64,000 bases of DNA from Amorphophallus konjac (taxonomy: Eukaryota; Streptophyta; Magnoliopsida; Alismatales; Araceae). Below, in pieces: positions 58,257 through 64,000 of the stretch (position 1 is its first letter; each line of letters begins with the position of its first letter). The notes under the pieces are model-generated. The model ran no database searches and was not told where the DNA came from. It worked only from the letters and a program-made list of their open reading frames with translations. The DNA lies in contig CM040125.1 of the NCBI GenBank assembly GCA_022559845.1, positions 290,270,200 to 290,334,199 on the forward strand, written 5' to 3'. The translations under genes were made by a program, and so were the position numbers.

Positions 58257-58509
58257 ATCGTCATTTTCAGAATTGGGATAATGATATTTAGGCCGTCTAA
58301 AGTTTGTGGATGTGTGAACTTGGCGCTGGCAGTCACAACTGAAAGTACAAATACGCTATGCGGTGTTTGGTTGGGCCACCGTGTTTGCTTATTATATGCT
58401 ACTGTGTTGTTACGAGTAATTTTGAAGCATACAGCAAAAAAACAAAAAATGAGAAAATGAAAAGAAAAGAAAATTTTGAACTCAGATTAGTTTGTGTCAC
58501 ATCACACTG

Positions 58510-60572
58510 GTCCTTCGATTACCAGATTTCTTGAAGGTGTTTGAGGTCTCTTGTGATGCGTCGGGTGTAGGGATTGGAGGAGTGTTGAGTCAGGAGACCC
58601 ACCTGGTCGCATATTTTAGGGAGAAGCTGAATGACGCGAAACCACGAAACTCCACTTATGATAAAGAATTCTATGCAGTTGTTCAGGCTCTTAGGCATTG
58701 GAGGCACTATCTATTACATCAGGAGTTTGTCTTGTACTCCGATCATGAGGCTTTGAGGTTCCTCCATGCCCAAAAGAAGCTTAATGCACGTCATAGTAGA
58801 TGGGTTGAGTATCTCCAGTATTTCGCATGTGTACTTAAACACAAGGTTGGAGTGGAGAACAAGGTGGCTGATGCCTTTAGTCTGCGAGCATATTTGCTGA
58901 CTACCATGAGTGCCGAGGTTATAGGGTTAGAGAAGATGAGAGAGGCGTATGTTGATTATCCTGACTTTTGTCAGATCTTTGCCGCTCTCCAGGCCGGACC
59001 CTCGAGAGATTATAGTGACTATGTGCTTCAGAAGGGCTACCTCTTTAGAGGAAGCAGGCTTTGCATTCCCCGGACTTTGGTCCATGACTTCTTAGTCTGG
59101 GAACTACATGCGGGAGGTCTAGCCGGCCACTTTGGTCGGAATAAGACTATCGAGGCTGTCGAGCATAGATTCTAGTGGCCGAGCTTGAAGCGAGATGTTG
59201 CTCACATTGTGGCCTAGTGCTATACATGTGTTACGGCCAAAAGGAAGAAGCAAACCTCGGGCCTCTACACACCTCTCCCCGTGCCTGATGCCCCGTGGCA
59301 GGATATTAGCATGGATTTTGTCTTGAGATTGCCATGCACCTCTAGGAACTATGATTCAGTCTATGTGGTAGTAGATCGATTCTCGAAGATGACCCTTTTC
59401 ATTCCCTGCTCGAAGACTTGGGATGCTTCGAGGGTAGCCCACCTTTTCCGTACTCATGTGGTGTGCAAGTTCGAGTTGCCTCGTACCATAGTGTCTGACC
59501 GTGATGTCAGTTTCACCAGTTATTTTTGGAAGACACTGTGGCATATGTTAGGTACTCACCTCAAGTTCTCCACTGCATATCATCCCCAGACAGATGGTCA
59601 GACCGAGGTGGTCAATAGGAGTCTGGGTGACCTTTTGAGGTGTCTTGTCGGGGACCGTGTAGGGGATTAGGATCTCATGTTACCACTGGCAGAGTTTGCA
59701 TATAATGATTCGGTCAACATGTCTACCGGTATGAGTCCTTTCGAGATTGCCACAGGTCGTAGGCCTAGGAAGCCTGTGGATCTTGTTCCCATGCCCATTC
59801 ATGCACGAGTATCAAAGTCTTTCGAGTCATTTGCTAGGCATGTTAGGAGTCTGCATGACGACATCCGTTGTCACATCGAGGCCAGCAATGCAGGGTATAA
59901 AGAGTTAGCCGATGACCATAGACACCACCGTGAGTTCCAAGAGGGTGATTATGTCATGATCAGGGTTAGACCTGAACGGTTTCCCTCTGGAACCGTCATG
60001 AAATTGCAAGCTCGTGGAGCCGGTCCATTTCGAGTGTTGAAACGCCTCGGATCCAACGCGTATGTTGTGGACTTGCTTGAGGAATATGGTATAAGCTCTA
60101 CTTTCAATGTGTCGGATCTAGTTACTTATAGGGACCCAGTGGTGATCCCTAGTGAGCCTTTTGAGCCATCTCCTCCCATTGAGAGTGACCCACACCTGAG
60201 TGTCCACCACCAGCCTCATTTCCACGGCAGCGAGAGCAGATAGGTCATATGCTGGATGAGCAGGTGACTGTTACCAGGAGTGGATCCTACCCGCACTACC
60301 TAGTACGATGGAGAGGGCGACCCGCCACCGATGATACTTGAATCACTCGGGCAGAGTTCCAGAGGATAGATCCAGACCTACTGCAGCGCTACTGGAGCGA
60401 TGCAGACCCTTACTCGACAGGGTCTTGTTTCTCCCACCCGAGGAGAATTGGTGTGGACACCATAGCTATCGAGAGATACGATACGGCGAGCCGTCGGTAC
60501 CGTACGCGCAGCACCACTCGAGCTACCTCGACTTCCCTTTGGCTCGGAGACACTCTGGAGTCTCTCTCTTGA
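58510..60572 (+). pseudogene. pol: Element F pol, RNase H, integrase, chromodomain and LTR-encoded tail
   Basis: RNase [40 protein letters not shown] (58535-58755). Integrase zinc domain H-H-C-C (59107-59230, with the first C of the C-x2-C pair kept and two stops nearby: TAG near 59173 and 59214). Core: [27 protein letters not shown] (59310-59620). TAG near 59668. A one-base deletion near 60189 shifts into the chromodomain (MLDEQV, YLVRWRGRP, about 60250-60330), where TGA near 60340 replaces a Trp codon. The last 40 codons (60450-60569) lie in the 3' LTR and end at 60570-60572. Confidence 0.88.
60440..60448 (+). other. Element F polypurine tract
   Basis: GAGGAGAAT directly before the 3' LTR; same place as in B, C and E. 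Confidence 0.6.
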
Positions 60573-62737
60573 GTCTTAGTATTTTTAGTATTTATTGGGA
60601 TTTTATTTGTGTGCAATGTGTGCTTATTTGATTTTATTTGGATTGTAATAATGTTAGTAGAATGGGTTTATTTGTAAAATGGGACCACCTGGGTCCCGCG
60701 GGCCCCCATCCCCTCTCCCATTGGTCCACCTAAGCCCAAGGGCCCATGTGGGGCCGGTCAAATATCCAAGGTGGGCTTCTAGAAGACTTAGACCAAAGGG
60801 GGGACAAAGGAGGAAAAAATTCAAAAGTTGGAACCCATAAGTCAAGGGGGCGCCCCCCATATACTATATTATAATAGGATTGTATTTTTATTTTATTTGG
60901 TTCCAAACCACATGGGAGAATTAAATGTGAACTCCCCCATTTACCCCTCCCCAATCCTAGATCTAGGGATAGTTAGTGTCATTTTGTATTTCATACAAAT
61001 AGCATGTATTTCTCATTTTGATGGAATTAATGCATGAAAATTTGTGAATTTTTTGGAGCTCCAAGCTTGGTGCGCACCCCCTCTCTCCTCTCACCCTTGT
61101 TGCAACTGGGAAGGCTGTATTCTGAGGTGAGACGCCTCTTCTATCTGGTGTGAAGATTGTCGCCGCCGCCACGACCGCCGTCGAGCCGCCGTTGCACCAC
61201 CAACACCGTCGTCGAGTTCTGTCCACTCAGGACAACAAGCTCTCTCAGGAATTTTTGCTCTCATCCTCGTGATTTGTTGGGTTCCAAATTTTCAGGGTGA
61301 GTTCCTGAGGTCCACCCCACATCCCACAATAAGTTTCCTTATTTTCACCCTTCGTTTTCCATTTTTTCCATTTCGTGTTTCCCAGGCTTCATGATCTGCC
61401 AATGATCTGTTTTGTGTCACAACAACTGAGTTCATCCAAAGTTCGACCCCCTTCACCATGTCTGAATGAGTTGAAACTTTTATTGGGGATTCTGTCCACC
61501 TAATCCCCCTTCCACGAATTGTTTTGAGAATTTTAGATCTCGTTTACATTTTCTAAAAATCTCTGTCTTTTCCTAAATCTATGCTTCCCCCTGCAGTCTA
61601 GATCCGACCACCCAGTGTTAGAAAATCTGTTTCCCCAACCAAACCTCCACTAGAAATTACAAAAAAAATAACCCCATCTTCCTCACTTTCCCCTCTCCAA
61701 CTTTCATCAAGGACCTAACACCCAGATCCAAAGTATGAGTCCCGGTCAACGCATGTTCTCAGTCAGATCTCAGTCTGCCAGACCAGATCTGAGACTGAGA
61801 ATAGTCCGGTTCAAAATTCCACCATCAAAATTACGGCCCCAACAAAAATCCTGCAACAACAGAGGGTCGAATTAGTTCAAGTTAGCTTTCCAACAGCACC
61901 GGTTTTGTGACGTTATGAGATCGGAACTGGTCGCACCAAGTTCTTTCGCCGGATCATGTAGGTCTGAAACAAAAGTTCAGATCTGTGGGCAGCTAGCTTC
62001 CATTTGACAGTCGGAGCCGCTTCGCCTTCCACGAGGTGAACCAGGGCATGCCCCTCTGAGGGAGCGTCCCCCAGGAGTCCTCTTCGCAGAGGGACCCATC
62101 CCGCCCAATTCGGAGGTCCGAGCAGCACGTGCGCCCCACAACCCGCGAAACGTGTCGTCCCGACAACACCGACTCGGGGTTTTTCTGCACCGACGGAGCG
62201 CCCCAAAATGCTACCCGTCAACCCAAACTCGATACTCCCAGGCCCACATGTGACCTATTACCTCCCTACGTGGAGTGGGCTAATTTTGTAACTATTGATT
62301 ATTGTTAACCGGGAGTACAGATTTTGCCGGGGTTGTCTTCCCCACGCTGGGTGCGTGGAGGTAACGGTCTTAACTTCTTGGCATTTGCTTTCCTAGTATA
62401 CGATCATATGCCGCTGCTTGAGTGCGTTAGGATTTCTAGCTCGTGAGTTTAAGTCACCGATGTGAGAAAGAGAGTGAACCCATCCCATGACTCGATCCGA
62501 GCACGGAAGTGAGTCGACCACCCTTGACTCCGTTGGTTTCTCAACCACGCGGATCCACGCTTTCCCTCGCTTGGGACGACGAGTGAGCTTGCACTTTTCT
62601 TTGCGACGTATAGCCCATAGGAACTCTTAGTGTCAGGCCGAGTTAACTCTATTATTCGCGTGTCGCTGGTCGCGTCACCATTTAGAGTCCGAGGTTCGCA
62701 TCAGTTAGAGTCGGGTCTCTCTGTCCGTCCCTCATCA
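60449..62737 (+). repeat. Element F 3' LTR (2289 bp)
   Basis: TGGTGTGGACACC...GTCCGTCCCTCATCA. CCTAGATCTAGGG box at 60956-60968. Followed by ACCTT (62738-62742), the duplicate of 14338-14342. Confidence 0.93.
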
Positions 62738-62742
62738 ACCTT

Positions 62743-63571
62743 CCAACGCTAATCCCCAGTCCCAAAATCGACTGCGAAACCTTCACATCTCGCCTACAAT
62801 CTCGCACAGCACGTCCAAGGCAGTGTATAAGGGCCCCAATTTCCACAATATTGGCCACAACCAAGCCACCGCCACACAATCTCGAACCTAATCCAAGACT
62901 AATGTAGTCCATTCACGTGCAGAAACACATGACTTAGAGCTTGTTGGGACAACTCTGCCCAATCCTATCTCGAAATCCAAAAATTAATCAGGACTGGCAC
63001 GTCATTCCTGACGCCAGAGAGCATAACAACAACGTCGGGCTCGACAATTAGCAGCTCATCCATAAAATCGTCCGCTCATCCCAGCACATCTTTTTGCTAG
63101 AACATCCATTCTGTCACCTCAAACCACAATCTCAACGCCTCAGGGGCTGGGTAAACATCAAATAAGGGTGGCCAAAACCAATAACAGCTCCCTCAGTGCA
63201 CATTCATGGCCACTTAACCATGAACAATCCTCACCAGCCACCTGACCTTGCCGTGAATCACTCGAACACAGCACCCCAGCAATGCACCTACCGGCAACTT
63301 CTGCTCAACACAGCAGCACTAGGGCCACCACCCATCGGGAAGAAATCTCTCTATCTCATTCCTCGGGACCTACACCGGCACTCCAACGGAACAACAACCG
63401 CCTTCATAGCGCCAACGTAGTGCATGCAAGCTCTCAAGTGAGATGCAAAATGAAAAATAAACACAACCCTATGCCAGCTGTCGACTGCATTGGACCTTAT
63501 AGACTCTGATCACTGCAATTATCTTAAATTCCCATGTACACGCCACAAAACACACACACTCTAACACCATC
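62743..63571 (-). other. Element G internal DNA, 5' part
   Basis: 829 bp between the F duplicate and the G 5' LTR. No recognisable gag start or other motif on either strand; only short ORFs. Contains the PBS. Confidence 0.55.
63558..63569 (-). other. Element G primer binding site (tRNA-iMet, decayed)
   Basis: The minus strand reads TGGTGTTAGAGT; three differences, all transitions, from TGGTATCAGAGC. Located 2 nt from the LTR; supports the minus orientation of G. Confidence 0.6.
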
Positions 63572-64000
63572 TGTAATGACCCAAGATCTGGATACCGGGA
63601 AGAACCCAATACCATTCAAATCCTGGTCCGCCGCCCACAAGCCGGAGGGCTCGGAAGGGCTGAAAGGTGTGTGTGAGTGCCAGTATACATAGAAATAAGA
63701 AATAAAACAGGAATAACAATAGTAAACTAACTATAGAGTCTAGTCCAAAAAGTATCGTCTACAAAAAATAAAACGTACCCAATGTCGAGTGAACACTTGG
63801 CCCGACGAGCTGGCACGTAGAAACCTCCGTGCGGCACCCTCGACAGCGGAAAGCAGCACTAGCTCAGTAGGGGTCCCGCGGAACCCCAACCGTAAACAAC
63901 GGCGACAGCGGAAAGCAGCAACGACGACGGTAGAAGCAGAACCCACGGTGGCCGACAAAACCTCAGCTCTACTGCTACTTCTACCGGTAACGGGAAAAGG
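63572..64000 (-). repeat. Element G 5' LTR, partial (cut by window end)
   Basis: Begins tgtaatgacccaag on the plus strand and matches 9065-9530 with scattered substitutions and an indel of about 70 bp near 63845. Only the last 429 bp of the LTR in element orientation are in the window. Confidence 0.85.

Larger units (their letters stand above)
55382..58504 (+). mobile_element. Insertion I: 3.1 kb TG...CA insertion, class uncertain
   Basis: It interrupts F between RT and RNase H. Ends are TGACGGGATCG...GTCACATCA with 5-bp duplicates CACTG at 55377-55381 and 58505-58509, as for an LTR or a solo LTR; but no second LTR, PBS or pol is visible. Contents in order: an AT-rich start with a TATA box (55653), a C/T-rich stretch (55728-57100), a GC-richer stretch, a CT microsatellite (57804-57823), coding-like sequence (about 57838-58253) and an A-rich end. 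Strand is taken from TATA and coding direction. Confidence 0.6.
14343..62737 (+). mobile_element. Element F: autonomous-type chromovirus, split by C and I
   Basis: 5' LTR 14343-16634 and 3' LTR 60449-62737 (2292 and 2289 bp), with target duplicates ACCTT at 14338-14342 and 62738-62742. Without C (18916-54908) and I (55382-58504) the element is about 9.3 kb and reads gag, protease, RT, RNase H, integrase, chromodomain in order. About 0.7 kb of leader and gag N-terminus is missing relative to B (joint near 16670). The LTRs differ at roughly 7% in the stretches I compared by eye. Confidence 0.92.
9065..64000 (-). mobile_element. Element G: long-LTR Del/Tekay-like, mostly non-coding retrotransposon (host of the nest)
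   Basis: Seen: a 2.9 kb LTR at 9065-11981 and the start of a second copy at 63572-64000, both beginning tgta..gacccaagatc on the plus strand. Between them, once the F nest (14343-62737 plus one ACCTT) is removed, only about 3.2 kb of internal DNA remains (11982-14342 and 62743-63571). The 3' end reads SNFEDEIS...GG, then a purine tract and the LTR, which is the usual end of a Del/Tekay polyprotein. The other end has a decayed tRNA-iMet site. No gag or pol motif is visible, so it resembles a large retrotransposon derivative (LARD-like). Its right-hand target duplicate lies beyond the window; CGGAG (9060-9064) is the expected sequence. Confidence 0.75.

Noticed and set aside
55376..58508. ACACT as the target duplication of insertion I
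   Set aside because: It also matches, but shifting by one base gives CACTG with TG...CA element ends, which fits known integrases better.
1..64000. CRISPR arrays, tRNA or rRNA genes
   Set aside because: No regularly spaced short repeats, cloverleaf-like genes or rRNA signatures were seen; the tRNA-like 12-mers are primer binding sites.

Overview
The window is repeat-dense, gene-poor plant nuclear DNA. Nearly every base from 612 to 64000 can be assigned to LTR retrotransposons of the Ty3/gypsy superfamily. I found no host gene, rRNA, tRNA or CRISPR. A flowering plant is indicated by chromodomain-bearing gypsy elements primed by initiator tRNA-Met, a Tat/Retand-type pol remnant, and a long-LTR element with a Del/Tekay-type 3' end. 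The species cannot be read from the sequence.

Layout. Positions 1-611 are unassigned. 612-5488 is element A (minus strand): a gag-only chromovirus derivative with a truncated 3' LTR, sitting in the protease-RT junction of H. 5489-9064 is element H (plus): a decayed Tat/Retand pol plus a 3' non-coding stretch. 9065-64000 is element G (minus): a large, essentially non-coding Del/Tekay-like element with a 2.9 kb LTR, which runs off the right edge. Everything from 14343 to 62737 lies inside G.

The nest inside G. F (plus, 14343-62737, target duplication ACCTT) is split in its RT by C (minus, 18916-54908, CCAAT) and again before RNase H by an unclassified 3.1 kb TG...CA insertion, I (55382-58504, CACTG). 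C is itself split by B (plus, 25346-35243, GGTCA, in gag), by D (minus, 36402-42603, ATGAT, in the leader) and by E (minus, 44089-54050, GTTGG, inside its 5' LTR). Removing the insertions restores the reading order in F and C, which confirms the nesting.

B, C, E and F are relatives from one autonomous-type chromovirus group (CRM/Galadriel-like by RT sequence). Each carries Gag, zinc knuckle, protease, RT, RNase H, integrase and chromodomain in one reading frame of about 5 kb, flanked by LTRs of about 2.2 kb. All are disabled by stops and frameshifts; E is closest to intact. A and D are pol-less relatives that keep the tRNA-iMet binding site, leader and LTR ends, so they would have depended on proteins from the autonomous members. 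Gag would package RNA, protease would process the polyprotein, RT/RNase H would copy RNA, and integrase with its chromodomain would insert DNA, probably into heterochromatin. That would fit the self-nesting seen here.

The most notable observations are: (1) D carries a chimeric ORF of about 400 codons with a Gag-like start joined to an unrecognised protein; (2) A and D share a pol-deletion spacer; (3) the last 40 residues of the autonomous polyproteins are encoded inside the LTR; (4) an amber codon directly before the Gag zinc knuckle occurs in all four autonomous relatives; (5) a palindrome in the leader, a hairpin in the LTR and a box upstream of the TATA are conserved; (6) insertion I contains coding-like sequence of unknown origin.
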